A stretch of DNA of 64,000 bases, taken from NCBI RefSeq assembly GCF_023953935.1, contig NZ_JAMLIW010000001.1, positions 372,001 to 436,000 of the forward strand. The letters run 5' to 3'. Source of the DNA: Thermomonas sp. (GTDB lineage: Bacteria > Pseudomonadota > Gammaproteobacteria > Xanthomonadales > Xanthomonadaceae). A model generated the notes under the pieces. The model did no database searches, was not told where the DNA came from, and saw only the letters and a program-made list of their open reading frames with translations. The translations under genes and the position numbers were made by a program. Of the stretch, positions 13,308 through 22,150 are shown in pieces (the first letter of the stretch is position 1; each line of letters begins with the position of its first letter).

Positions 13308-13973
13308 TCAGCGCACGATGCGCATCCCCGGCCCGCGCCGCCCGCCGCCGAACGGCCCCTGACCGCGCCAGTGACGGATCAGCAGCCAGCCGAACAGCAT
13401 CCCGCCCAGGTGCGCGAAATGCGCGACGCCGGGCTGGAACCCGGTGAAGCCCGCGGCCAGTTCGAAGATGCCGTACAGGATCACCAGGGTGCGCGCCTTC
13501 ATCGGGATCGGCGGGAACAGCAGCATCACCCGCTGGTTCGGGAACAGCATCCCGTAGGCCAGCAGCAGGCCGAACACGCCACCGGACGCGCCGATCGACG
13601 GGATCGGCATGCTGCCGCTGGCGAGCATCCAAGAGCTGGTGATGAGCTGGCAGATGCCGGCGCCGACGACGCAGACCAGATAGAAGGTCAAAAACCGCTT
13701 CGGACCCCAGACGTATTCCAGCGGCGCGCCGAACATCACCAGCGCCAGCATGTTGAAGGCCAGGTGCCAGAAACTGCCGTGCAGGAAGGCATAGCTGAGC
13801 AGCTGCCAGGGCATGAACGACGGTGCCATCAGGGCCGGGTCGTAGACCGAGCCGCCCCAGGGCCACAGCATCAGGCTGATCATCGCCTCGTTGCCCAGCG
13901 CGAACTGCAGGGCAAACCCGGCGATGTTGGCGATCAGCAGCGCCTTGGTGATGCGGGGAATGTCGAACGCCAT
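13308..13973 (-). CDS. Rhomboid family intramembrane serine protease
   Basis: A 221-residue membrane protein with about six hydrophobic segments. The catalytic serine lies in IGASGGVFG and the catalytic histidine in VAHFAHLGGM, both in the usual spacing; the L1 loop and the HxxxN element are seen as HGSFWHLAFNMLAL. Rhomboids cut transmembrane helices inside the bilayer. The substrate is unknown. The C-terminal tail is Gly/Arg-rich (GQGPFGGGRRGPGMR) and cytoplasmic in most models. It is followed by the two-way terminator shared with fadD. Confidence 0.92.
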   Translation of the reverse strand: MAFDIPRITKALLIANIAGFALQFALGNEAMISLMLWPWGGSVYDPALMAPSFMPWQLLSYAFLHGSFWHLAFNMLALVMFGAPLEYVWGPKRFLTFYLVCVVGAGICQLITSSWMLASGSMPIPSIGASGGVFGLLLAYGMLFPNQRVMLLFPPIPMKARTLVILYGIFELAAGFTGFQPGVAHFAHLGGMLFGWLLIRHWRGQGPFGGGRRGPGMRIVR

Positions 13974-14014
13974 CCTTGCGGAACCCGGTCTTCGTTGCAG
14001 TGCATCATACCGGT

Positions 14015-14359
14015 TCAGCGCGGTGCCCAGAGGGCCGCATCCAGCGTTTCCGCGTCCGCGTCCATCCGCACCCGGCCATTGCGGACCGCCACGCCCTCGG
14101 CGCGCAGGCGCTTGGCCTGCTCGCGCCAGGGCCGGGTTCCCGGCGCAAAGGCAATCCGGCCGTCCGAACGCAGGATCCGGTGCCAGGGCAACTCCGGGGC
14201 ATCGCTCTCTCCGAGCACCCGGGCCACCAGCCGCGCCCGTCCCGGCAGTCCGGCGCGGCGCGCGATCCCGCCATAGCTGGCCACCTGCCCGGCCGGGATC
14301 GCGCGGATGGCGTCGAGGATGCGCTGCTGTGGGGAACGCGTGCCTGCGGGGAGGTCCAT
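14015..14359 (-). CDS. Alkyltransferase-like protein (ATL), MGMT fold without the acceptor cysteine
   Basis: A 114-residue protein with the DNA-binding domain of O6-alkylguanine transferases: a helix RILDAIRAIPAGQVASYGGIA, the arginine finger region, then PWHRILRSDGRIAF. In active transferases this last motif is PCHR; here Trp replaces the alkyl-accepting Cys, which defines the ATL group. ATLs bind O6-alkylguanine, flip it out and hand the lesion to nucleotide excision repair instead of repairing it. Length and missing N-terminal domain fit ATL proteins of gammaproteobacteria. The gene is divergent from the 14,404 gene. Confidence 0.88.
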   Translation of the reverse strand: MDLPAGTRSPQQRILDAIRAIPAGQVASYGGIARRAGLPGRARLVARVLGESDAPELPWHRILRSDGRIAFAPGTRPWREQAKRLRAEGVAVRNGRVRMDADAETLDAALWAPR

Positions 14360-14403
14360 GATCGGGTTAGCATAACGCCCTCCCCCGCAGGCCCGCTTTC
14401 ACG

Positions 14404-14814
14404 ATGAACCACTTCGAACAGATCCATCAGCACCTGATTTCCGCCGGCTACCACATGCTGCTGGAGGAAGATGGTCTGGCCTGCGTCGAGCTGTCGCTGC
14501 GCCAGGGCCAGCGCCATCAGGCCATCTTCCTGACCGAGCTGCAGAACGACGATGGCCGCCGCTTCCTGCGCGTGAGCACCTCGATCGCCCCGATCACCGG
14601 GCTGGACGCGCGCAAGGCCCTGATCTTCAACTGGGAAAGCCGGGTCGGCTTCCTCGCGATCGGCGAGCTGGACGGCGTGCGCTACCTGCAATTGTGCGAA
14701 AACCGTCCCTACGACAGCCTGCTGCCGGCCGAAATCGACCGCCTGATCCTGGAAATCGGCGGCATCGGCGACGCCATGGAACTGCGGCTGTCGGCCGGCG
14801 GGGATCTGCTGTAA
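14404..14814 (+). CDS. Conserved hypothetical protein
   Basis: A 136-residue soluble protein without signal peptide or membrane segment. It begins MNHFEQIHQHLISAGYHMLLEEDG, continues with strands (GRRFLRVSTSIAPITGL; KALIFNWESRVGFLAIGELDG) and ends with a helix (LLPAEIDRLILEIGGIGDAMELRL). The alternation of strands and a terminal helix is compatible with a YbjN/type III chaperone-like fold, but no family is certain. No ribosome binding site is obvious. It ends 10 bases before the convergent phosphate transporter gene. Confidence 0.6.
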   Translation: MNHFEQIHQHLISAGYHMLLEEDGLACVELSLRQGQRHQAIFLTELQNDDGRRFLRVSTSIAPITGLDARKALIFNWESRVGFLAIGELDGVRYLQLCENRPYDSLLPAEIDRLILEIGGIGDAMELRLSAGGDLL

Positions 14815-14824
14815 GCGCCCGTCT

Positions 14825-15949
14825 TCAAACCCAGCCGACGAGCATCAGGCCCCGATAAAACAGCCAGGCCACGGTGGCCGAGGCCGGGATCGTCAGGATC
14901 CAGGCCCAGACGATGCGCTCGATCGTGCCGAGCTTGAGTCGGCGCGGATTCTTGGCGAAGCCCACGCCCATGATCGCGGTGGACACCGTGTGCGTGGTCG
15001 AGACCGGCATGCCGAAATGCGCTGCCGCCATCAGCACCGTGGCCGAGCTGGTATCCACCGCAAACCCGTCCAGTGGATGCAGCTTGACCATCTTGTGGCC
15101 GAGGGTCTTGATGATGCGCCAGCCGCCGGAGGCGGTGCCCGCCGCCATCACCAGCGCGCAGGTGACGATGATCCAGTCCGCCACCGTCGCCCCGGAGGAC
15201 TGCTCGGGGTGCATGAAGGCGAGCCAGCCCGGCAGGTCGTCCAGCGCGCCCGAGGCCTGCGCTCCGATCAGCGTCAGCGCGATCACGCCCATGGTTTTCT
15301 GCGCATCGTTGTGGCCGTGGGCGTAGCCCATGTATGCCGCCGACATGATCTGCAGCTTGCCGAAGCCGGCGTTGATCCAGCGCGGCCGGGCAATCCGCCG
15401 CAGCCAGCCGCCGCTGCGCTCCATCCCGAAGATCAGCGCCCACAGCACCACCATCAACGTGAAGCCCAGCAGAAAGCCGGCCAGCGGCGAAGTCACCATC
15501 GGCACCAGGACCTTCCACACCAGGCCCTTGCTCTGGGTCCAGCTGGCCGCACGCTCGGCCCACAGCAATGCGTTCCAGTCCATGTGCGAAGCCGACAAGG
15601 CCGCGCCGCACAGTCCGCCAATCAGGGCATGCGAAGACGAGGACGGCAGGCCGAACCACCAGGTCACGAGGTTCCAGGCGATCGCGCCCAGCAGCGCGCA
15701 CAGCATCAGCTGGGAAGTGGCATCCACCACGGCCGTGTTCACGATCCCGGTGGCGATGGTTGCGGCGACGGCAGTGCCGGTCAAAGCGCCGATCATGTTC
15801 ATCACGGCCGCCATCACCACCGCCTGCCCGGGGCTAAGCACCTTGGTGGCCACCGACGCCGCGATCGAATTGGCGGTGTCGTGGAAGCCGTTGATGAATT
15901 CGAAGATCAGCGCGGCGGCGATCACCACCAGGACCAGGGTCAGCATCAT
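14825..15949 (-). CDS. pitA: Inorganic phosphate transporter, Pit family
   Basis: A 374-residue membrane protein with about ten hydrophobic segments. Both PiT signatures are present: GFHDTANSIA near the start and GYAHGHNDAQKTMGV in the second half, plus the repeated pattern PVSTTHT. PiT proteins carry metal-phosphate with protons across the inner membrane. It follows the DUF47 gene by 14 bases, the classic accessory-transporter pair. Two adjacent ATG codons (15949 and 15946) could serve; the first is given. The symbol is by family and may be pit in other schemes. Confidence 0.92.
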   Translation of the reverse strand: MMLTLVLVVIAAALIFEFINGFHDTANSIAASVATKVLSPGQAVVMAAVMNMIGALTGTAVAATIATGIVNTAVVDATSQLMLCALLGAIAWNLVTWWFGLPSSSSHALIGGLCGAALSASHMDWNALLWAERAASWTQSKGLVWKVLVPMVTSPLAGFLLGFTLMVVLWALIFGMERSGGWLRRIARPRWINAGFGKLQIMSAAYMGYAHGHNDAQKTMGVIALTLIGAQASGALDDLPGWLAFMHPEQSSGATVADWIIVTCALVMAAGTASGGWRIIKTLGHKMVKLHPLDGFAVDTSSATVLMAAAHFGMPVSTTHTVSTAIMGVGFAKNPRRLKLGTIERIVWAWILTIPASATVAWLFYRGLMLVGWV

Positions 15950-15963
15950 TGGCCAGTGCCCCG

Positions 15964-16590
15964 TCAGCTGTTCTTCAGGACGATCTGGTAGGCGACCACG
16001 CCGGCCTCGCGGCAGCGGTCGATCGCCTTCTCCAGGATTTCGAAGAATTCCTTGAGCAGGAACATCTGCAGGCTGTCGAGCTTGCCGGAATAGATTTCCC
16101 GATACAGCTCCAGCATCAGGCGGTCGGCCTCGTTTTCGATCGAACGCAGCTTCTCGTTGAGCGCGGTCATGCGGTCGAGGTTCATGTGCTCGAGCTGGTC
16201 CACCATTTCCACCACGACGCCAGCGGCCTGCTCCAGCATCGCCGCGCGCGGCGCGAAATCGATGTGGCCCAGGTGCTGGACCGCCAGCGCGTAGCGGTCG
16301 GCGAACTTCTCGATCTGCTTGGGAATCTTGTGCAATGCCGAGCCCAGCGCCTCGATGTCCTCGCGCTCGATCGGGGTGATGTAGCTGTCCACCAGCGCCT
16401 GGCTGATCTTTTCGGCGGCGGTGCGCTCGCGCAGGCGGGCCAGCTTGAAGGCATCCAACGCCGGCTGGCGGTCGGCCTCCTTCATCATCGCGTGCAGGGC
16501 CTTGGCGCTGTCCAGCGCAGCGGCCGCCGCGTCGTCCAGCAACGCATAGAACTGGGTTCCGGAACCGAAGATGGTTTGCAGGGAAAACAT
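15964..16590 (-). CDS. DUF47 (PhoU-like) Pit accessory protein
   Basis: A 208-residue, almost wholly helical protein of the DUF47/PhoU-like family, often called the Pit accessory protein. It has the heptad-rich segments ALHKIPKQIEKFADRYALAV and IENEADRLMLELYREIY, where Glu/Asp pairs of PhoU-like proteins hold metal clusters. It precedes the phosphate transporter by 14 bases, so joint expression and a control role on the transporter are likely. GGAAG seven bases before ATG 16590 supports this start over an ATG 20 codons upstream. Confidence 0.9.
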   Translation of the reverse strand: MFSLQTIFGSGTQFYALLDDAAAAALDSAKALHAMMKEADRQPALDAFKLARLRERTAAEKISQALVDSYITPIEREDIEALGSALHKIPKQIEKFADRYALAVQHLGHIDFAPRAAMLEQAAGVVVEMVDQLEHMNLDRMTALNEKLRSIENEADRLMLELYREIYSGKLDSLQMFLLKEFFEILEKAIDRCREAGVVAYQIVLKNS

Positions 16591-16670
16591 CGTGACTTCC
16601 ACGTCGCCTGAGGGCATTGCGGCACAGCCTAATCGTCGAATGTGACGCATTCATGACACGAAACGCCTGT

Positions 16671-16676
16671 TATGAT
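16671..16676 (+). promoter_or_regulatory. Candidate -10 box of the CNNM/CorC gene
   Basis: TATGAT lies in the 218-base gap between the divergent DUF47 gene and the CNNM/CorC gene. It matches the -10 consensus in five of six places. I found no good -35 box at 17 bases, so this is tentative. Confidence 0.3.
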
Positions 16677-16808
16677 GCCCCGGCGTCACCCAGCCATGGC
16701 CCACGACCCGACCCATCTTCCGCGCTTTGCCCGGCGGCCCCTTGTCGCCCATCCGGCCGCTCGCATGCGGTCAAGCGGCAATGCGCCTCCCGTCCCCGGT
16801 ATCCGTCC

Positions 16809-18128
16809 GTGCTGGAACTGCTGATCGTCCTTGCCTTGATCGTGCTCAACGGCTTCTTCGCGCTGTCGGAGATGGCCGTCGTCACTTCGCGCAAGGTGCG
16901 CCTGAAGCAACGTGCGGAAACCAGCCGCGGCGCGCGCACCGCTCTGGAACTGGCCGAGCGCCCGGAACGCTTCCTGTCCACGGTCCAGGTCGGCATCACC
17001 AGCATTGTCATCCTGACCGGCATGTACGGCGGCGACGCCATCGGCCAGCACATCGGCCGCTGGCTGGCCACCCACGTGCCGACCCTGGGTCGCTATTCCG
17101 AGACCATCGGCACGGTGTTGGCGGTGAGCCTGATCACCTACCTGAGCATCGTCCTGGGCGAATTGATTCCCAAGCGGCTCGCGCTGCTGGCGCCGGAACG
17201 CCTCGCTTCCGTGGTGGCACCACCGATGCGCTGGCTGGCGTGGATTTCGAGCCCGGTGGTCTGGCTGCTGAGCATCACCGTGCGCGCAGTCCTGACCCTG
17301 TTCCGGCTCAATGGCCATGGCGGAAGCCATGTCACTGAAGAAGAGATCCAGCTGCTGGTCAGCGAAGGCCACGAGCAGGGCGTCATCGATCTCGACGAAC
17401 GCAACATGGTCAACCGGGTGATGCGGCTGGGCGATCGCACCGCCGACAGCCTGATGACCCCGCGCACCAGGATCACCTGGCTGGACACGACGGCGAGCCT
17501 GCAGGAAAACCTCGCGGTCATGCTGGAACACGCCTATTCGCGCTACCCGGTCCATCGTGGCAGCGACGCCGACGTGGCTGGCATCCTCGAGGTCAAGACC
17601 CTGCTCGACGAACTCGGCCGTCCCAAGCCCGCGTTGTTCAACGACGTCAGGCCGGCGCTGTTCGTCTCCGAATCCACCCACGCGATGAAGCTGCTGGAAC
17701 TGCTGCGCGAGGACCAGCAGACGATGGCGCTGGTGGTCGACGAATACGGCGACATCCAGGGCATGGTGACGGTCGCCGACATCGTCGATGCGGTGATCGG
17801 GCGCCTGCAGGCCGGTGGCGACGCCACCGACGGCGAGGCGCTGGTGGTCGAACGCGAGGACGGCTCGCTGCTGGTGGATGGCGGGCTGCACATCGACGAA
17901 CTGCGCGAGCTGACCGGCGAGCGCATTCCTGATGCCGACGACATGGAGTTCCACACCGTCGCCGGACTGGTGATTGCCCACTTCGGGCGCATTCCGCGGG
18001 TCAGCGAATATTTCCGGGTCGGCCAGTGGCGGATCGAGGTCGTCGATCTCGACGGCCCCCGGGTCGACAAGCTGTTGTTGCAACGCGACGCGTCGGTGCC
18101 CGCGCCGGGCCCGGCCGGCGAAGGCTGA
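16809..18128 (+). CDS. CNNM/CorC-type transporter-associated protein (hemolysin family)
   Basis: A 439-residue protein with an N-terminal DUF21/CNNM membrane domain (LELLIVLALIVLNGFFALSE, then three further hydrophobic segments to about residue 150), a pair of CBS domains (about 205-320; MTPRTRITWLD and VVDEYGDIQGMVTVADIVD) and a C-terminal CorC_HlyC domain. Such proteins are linked to Mg/Co efflux; CBS domains bind adenosine nucleotides. The best start is GTG 16809, directly before the first membrane segment. The frame is open further upstream, but those 64 codons look non-coding, and the ribosome binding site for the GTG is weak. Confidence 0.82.
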   Translation: MLELLIVLALIVLNGFFALSEMAVVTSRKVRLKQRAETSRGARTALELAERPERFLSTVQVGITSIVILTGMYGGDAIGQHIGRWLATHVPTLGRYSETIGTVLAVSLITYLSIVLGELIPKRLALLAPERLASVVAPPMRWLAWISSPVVWLLSITVRAVLTLFRLNGHGGSHVTEEEIQLLVSEGHEQGVIDLDERNMVNRVMRLGDRTADSLMTPRTRITWLDTTASLQENLAVMLEHAYSRYPVHRGSDADVAGILEVKTLLDELGRPKPALFNDVRPALFVSESTHAMKLLELLREDQQTMALVVDEYGDIQGMVTVADIVDAVIGRLQAGGDATDGEALVVEREDGSLLVDGGLHIDELRELTGERIPDADDMEFHTVAGLVIAHFGRIPRVSEYFRVGQWRIEVVDLDGPRVDKLLLQRDASVPAPGPAGEG

Positions 18129-18143
18129 ACGTGAACCCGGCGA

Positions 18144-20270
18144 TCAACCGAGCAGGCGGGTGAAGTCGGCCGCAGCCAGCGGCTCGCTCAGCCAGAAGCC
18201 TTGCACGTAATCCCCCTGGCGCTCGCGCAGCAGGTCGTACTGGCCGCGCTGCTCGACACCCTCGGCCACCACGATGATCCCCAGCGAATGCGCCATCGCC
18301 ATGGTGGCGCTGGTCAGGGCCAGATCGCCCGCGTCATCGAGCAGATCGACGATGAAGCTGCGGTCGATCTTCAACCCGTCCACCTGCACCCGGCGCAGGT
18401 GGTTGAGGCTGGAATACCCGGTGCCGAAATCATCCAGCCAGACCCGCACCCCGAGATTGCGCAGCCGCGACAGCAGGTCAGCGGCGTGGGCAACATCTCG
18501 GATCACCGCGGTTTCCGTCACTTCCAGATGCAGCCGATCGGCAGGCAATTGGCTGAGTTGCAGGGCTTCGACCACCTGCGCGAACAGGCCCACGTTGCGC
18601 AGCTGGCGCCCGGACACATTGACCGACACGAACGGTCGAGACCCGTCCGCCAGCCGCGGCCAGTCCGCGGCCTCGGTGCAGGCCGTGCGCAGGACGCGCT
18701 CGCCGATCTCGTCGATCAGGCCACTTTGCTCCGCCACCGGCACGAACACGTCGGGCGAAATCGCCCCCTCCACGGGATGCGCCCAGCGCAGCAGCGCCTC
18801 GGCGCCCATCAGCGCGCGGTCGTGGGTGCGGTAGATCGGCTGATACACCACCGACAGCTCGCCACGGTCCCACGCACCGCGCAGATCCTGCTCCAGCCGC
18901 AGGCGTCGCATCGCATCCTCGTCCACCGACCGACTGTAGAAGCGATAGCAGTTCTTGCCGGCAAACTTGGCCTGGTACATCGCGATGTCGCCGCACTTCA
19001 TCAGCTGCGATGCGTTGACCGCATCGTCGGGGAAGATCGCCACCCCCACCGAAGTCCCCAGCACCAGCCGCCGTCCATGCAACAGCAGCGGTGACGCGAG
19101 GTTCTGCACCAGCGCCTCGGCCAGGCGGGTTGCAATCTCATCCATCGCCTCACCGGGAGTCGGCTCAAGCAGGATCACGAATTCATCGCCGCCGAGGCGG
19201 GCGACCAGCGCACCGACCGCGCCGATCGTGTTCACGGCCTGCTCGATGCGGGACGCGGTCTGCACCAGCACGTCGTCGCCGGCTTCATGACCGAGGGTGT
19301 CATTGATGCTCTTGAAATCATCGAGATCACAGAACAACAGCGCGAGCTGCCCGCCCGTCCCGTGCAGCTCGCGCAGGCGCTGGTCAAGCGCGGTTCGAAA
19401 CGCCAGCCGATTGGCCAGGCCGGTCAGTGCGTCACTGTAGGCAGCGCGGCGCATGTCGCGGTCGTGGCGCGCCACGCTGTCGCGCATGTGCCCGAAAGCA
19501 CGGGTCAAATCGCCCAGTTCATCATCGCGGCGGGTCGCGGGGATCGGCGCGGTGAAATTGCCCTGTTCGATCTCGCGGGCAGCATCGGCCAGGGCCTGGA
19601 TCGGACCGACCAGCATGCGCTGCAGGGCCACCGCCCCGAGGATGCAGACCACGCCGAGGCCCGCGCACATCGCCAGCAGCCACAGCAGGCTGATCCTGTT
19701 GACGCTGGACAGGCGTTCGCGAAGTCCGAGCAGGGTTTGCTCTTCGGACTGTGCGGCGGCATCCATCGAATAGCCGATGCGAACGCCCCCAAGCCGCTCA
19801 TCGCCGACGAATATCGGACTGGAAACGTCCAGCATCGCGCCCGTTTGTTGCACGAGCATGGCCTTGGCGGCAACGACCTTGCCGGCCAGCGCGTCCCGCA
19901 TCGGCCGGCCATAGGCGGGAATGTCACCCGAACCATCGTGCAGGATGCGGCCTTCGGGATCGTAGACCAGCACGTAGGCAACCCCGGGGGACCGCAGGGC
20001 ATCGCGGGCCTGGTCGCCCACGTCCTCGAGATCGAAGTAGTACAGCGGATTGGTCAGCGCATCGGCGAGCTGCCGCACCTGCGCCTGGCCGCTGTCCCGC
20101 AGCTGCTGGAGCAGCAGCGCATGGGTGCTCTGGCGCGCGATCTCGACGGTCTCGCGCTCGTCGTGGGTCTGTCGAAACCACAGCGCCAGCGTCAGTATCA
20201 GCATCAGCAGCAGCAGCCCTGCCACCGCGCTGCCGAAGCGCCATTGCAGGCTCGAACGGCGCGGATTCAC
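18144..20270 (-). CDS. Membrane GGDEF-EAL protein (diguanylate cyclase/phosphodiesterase)
   Basis: A 708-residue sensor-type protein. Layout: membrane segment 13-32, periplasmic sensor region 33-192, second membrane segment 193-216, HAMP-like linker to about 270, GGDEF domain about 275-440 with an intact RLGGDEF (358-364), EAL domain about 460-700 with EALLRW (491-496), DDFGTGYSSL and AEGVEQ. Both active sites look complete, so it may make or break cyclic di-GMP. Its GTG start overlaps the TGA of the binding-protein gene before it (GTGA), which ties the two together. The net activity cannot be predicted. Confidence 0.93.
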   Translation of the reverse strand: MNPRRSSLQWRFGSAVAGLLLLMLILTLALWFRQTHDERETVEIARQSTHALLLQQLRDSGQAQVRQLADALTNPLYYFDLEDVGDQARDALRSPGVAYVLVYDPEGRILHDGSGDIPAYGRPMRDALAGKVVAAKAMLVQQTGAMLDVSSPIFVGDERLGGVRIGYSMDAAAQSEEQTLLGLRERLSSVNRISLLWLLAMCAGLGVVCILGAVALQRMLVGPIQALADAAREIEQGNFTAPIPATRRDDELGDLTRAFGHMRDSVARHDRDMRRAAYSDALTGLANRLAFRTALDQRLRELHGTGGQLALLFCDLDDFKSINDTLGHEAGDDVLVQTASRIEQAVNTIGAVGALVARLGGDEFVILLEPTPGEAMDEIATRLAEALVQNLASPLLLHGRRLVLGTSVGVAIFPDDAVNASQLMKCGDIAMYQAKFAGKNCYRFYSRSVDEDAMRRLRLEQDLRGAWDRGELSVVYQPIYRTHDRALMGAEALLRWAHPVEGAISPDVFVPVAEQSGLIDEIGERVLRTACTEAADWPRLADGSRPFVSVNVSGRQLRNVGLFAQVVEALQLSQLPADRLHLEVTETAVIRDVAHAADLLSRLRNLGVRVWLDDFGTGYSSLNHLRRVQVDGLKIDRSFIVDLLDDAGDLALTSATMAMAHSLGIIVVAEGVEQRGQYDLLRERQGDYVQGFWLSEPLAAADFTRLLG

Positions 20271-21202
20271 TCGACCTCCCGGCGCAGCCGCTGCACGCCG
20301 CGCGCCAACCGCCGCAGCGCGGCCCGGTCCGTCTCGTCGATCGGCACGAAGCGGGTCGTTCCCATGAATTTTCGCAACGCCACGGCCGCCGCGGGATCGT
20401 TGGCGGCCTCCAGCAGAAGCTCGCGCAGGCGTGCTTCCACGCGCGGATCCATGCCGCTGCGCGCCAGCATCAACGCCCGCGGCACGTCTTCACTGCGGCC
20501 GATGATCCGCAGGTCCGGCAGGTAGGCCCGGGGCACGCGGTGTGGATCGATCCAATCGAGGTTGCTGAGCACGCCGGCATCGACCAGCCGCTTGTGCACC
20601 CAGGTCGTGATGTTGAGTTCGGTGCGCGCGTACAGATAGCCCACCCGATCCCGGGCCGGTTTGTCGGTCGGGGACAGCAGGGGTTCCAGTGATTCGCCCT
20701 CGGCGAGCAGGTGGCTCGCCGGCAGGTAGTAGGCGCTGGTCGAATACGGGCTCTGGAAGGCCACGCTGTGCCCGCGCAGGTCGGACAGTGACTCGATCGG
20801 GCTGTCCTGGCGCACGAAGAACAGGCTGTGATAGCGCAGCACCCCGTCCCGTTCGCTGATCAAGAAGGTGTGGGCAACGCCGCGGTCTTCCAGCACCGAG
20901 GCGTTGCCGGCGGTTTCGTTGATCAGATCCACCCGACCGCGCCGCAGGTAGCTCGACATCTGCTGCAGATCGCGCGCCATCAGGATCCGGCCGCTGCGGA
21001 TCCCGACCTCGCGCAGACGCGGCACGAGGTAGTCAAGCAGCGGCTTGAGCTCTTCGAAGTGCGCCTTCGGGTTGTCGCTGATCCGCCCCAGGACCAGTAC
21101 GCCGGCATCGGGATCTTCGGGCACGCTCTGGGCAGCGGCGACGGGAACAAAGGCGACGAGCAGGCAAAGCAGGCAAACGAACGTCCGCAGAACTCGACCC
21201 AT
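20267..21202 (-). CDS. PhnD-like periplasmic phosphate/phosphonate-type binding protein
   Basis: A 311-residue secreted protein: signal peptide MGRVLRTFVCLLCLLVAFVPVAAA, then a type-2 periplasmic binding fold of the PhnD group (VLGRISDNPKAHFEELKPLLDYLV, FFVRQDSPIESLSDLRGHSVAF, and a late helix-rich lobe). No ABC permease or ATPase gene is nearby. Instead the stop codon overlaps the start of the GGDEF-EAL gene, which has a periplasmic sensor domain. The likely role is to carry a ligand signal to that protein. The ligand is unknown; PhnD-like folds also bind molecules other than phosphonates. Confidence 0.85.
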   Translation of the reverse strand: MGRVLRTFVCLLCLLVAFVPVAAAQSVPEDPDAGVLVLGRISDNPKAHFEELKPLLDYLVPRLREVGIRSGRILMARDLQQMSSYLRRGRVDLINETAGNASVLEDRGVAHTFLISERDGVLRYHSLFFVRQDSPIESLSDLRGHSVAFQSPYSTSAYYLPASHLLAEGESLEPLLSPTDKPARDRVGYLYARTELNITTWVHKRLVDAGVLSNLDWIDPHRVPRAYLPDLRIIGRSEDVPRALMLARSGMDPRVEARLRELLLEAANDPAAAVALRKFMGTTRFVPIDETDRAALRRLARGVQRLRREVE

Positions 21203-21239
21203 GGCAGATGTTCGGCCTCCTTCGGGCAACCCCGCAAGC

Positions 21240-22058
21240 CTACAAGATTTCGTCCCGCATCGTGCGATCGCCGGCCAGCCGCGCCATCCGCTCGGAATCG
21301 GCGAGGATGCCGTGCAGCAGGCGGACTTCGGCGGCGTCGAGGTTGGCGCGCAGGTACAACCGGCGCAGCTTGCGCATGGCCGAGTCCGGCGCGCGACCCT
21401 TGTGGAAATCGATCGCGTCCAGGGTAGTGGCGAGGTGTTCGAACAGGCCTTCGAGCTGGGCATGGGTCGCCGCATCGGCGCTTGGCGGGGGCGTGCGCAG
21501 CGCAGCGCCGCTTCCGCCCGCCTCGCCTCCGCTGTCGTGACTGGCAGCATCGAGCAGCGCGCAGCGCAGTTCATAACTCAGCACCTGCACCGCCGCCGCG
21601 AGATTGAGCGAGCTGAAGTCGGGATCGGAAGGGATGTGCACGGCACCGTTGCACAGCGCCATTTCCTCGTTGTCGAGGCCGCTGCGCTCGCGCCCGAACA
21701 CCAGCGCCACCGGCCCGCTGGCCGCCGCGACCACCGCGCGGGCGGCGGCGGCGCGCGGATGCATCGGTTCCAGCTGGATGCGCCGGCTGCGGGCGGTGCA
21801 GCCCAGCACCCAGCGGCAGTCGGCCACCGCCTCGGCCAGGGTGGCGAACACCGGCGCTGCCGCGATCAGGTCGTCGGCGCCCGCAGCCATCGCCTGGGCA
21901 TCACGGTCGGGGGCCTTTTCCGGCGCCACCAGCACCAGCTGGCGCAGGCCCATGGTCTTCATCGCCCGCGCCGCCGAACCAATATTGCCGGGGTGTTGGG
22001 TGCCGACCAGCACGATCCGGAGGTGGTGCGCGAGCGGCGCCTGCGATGATGCTTCCAT
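21240..22058 (-). CDS. trmJ: tRNA (cytidine/uridine-2'-O-)-methyltransferase TrmJ
   Basis: A 272-residue SPOUT methyltransferase. Knot-forming motifs are [21 protein letters not shown] at the start, [16 protein letters not shown] in the middle and [22 protein letters not shown]. TrmJ methylates the ribose of nucleotide 32 in several tRNAs. It is divergent from suhB, the normal order in this class. ATG 22058 is chosen: no Shine-Dalgarno sequence is clear, but TACCAT ends six bases before it, suggesting a leaderless message. The binding-protein and GGDEF-EAL genes follow after 37 bases and may share the transcript. Confidence 0.93.
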   Translation of the reverse strand: MEASSQAPLAHHLRIVLVGTQHPGNIGSAARAMKTMGLRQLVLVAPEKAPDRDAQAMAAGADDLIAAAPVFATLAEAVADCRWVLGCTARSRRIQLEPMHPRAAAARAVVAAASGPVALVFGRERSGLDNEEMALCNGAVHIPSDPDFSSLNLAAAVQVLSYELRCALLDAASHDSGGEAGGSGAALRTPPPSADAATHAQLEGLFEHLATTLDAIDFHKGRAPDSAMRKLRRLYLRANLDAAEVRLLHGILADSERMARLAGDRTMRDEIL

Positions 22059-22064
22059 GCGCCA

Positions 22065-22070
22065 ATGGTA
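22065..22070 (-). promoter_or_regulatory. Candidate -10 box of trmJ (leaderless geometry)
   Basis: TACCAT on the minus strand is followed by six bases and the trmJ ATG. It fits the TANNNT pattern seen before four other genes in this window that lack a ribosome binding site. Confidence 0.4.
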
Positions 22071-22150
22071 AACTTTCCGCCCCGGACCCGAGCCGGGCCT
22101 GCTCTTTTCCGCCACCGTCCCGTTCGCCTTCGCCTCCGAGGCCCGTTGTC

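Noticed and set aside
16617..16808. A longer N-terminus for the CNNM/CorC protein.
   Set aside because: The 64 extra codons are Pro/Arg/Ser-rich, lie before the first membrane segment and cross a likely promoter (TATGAT).
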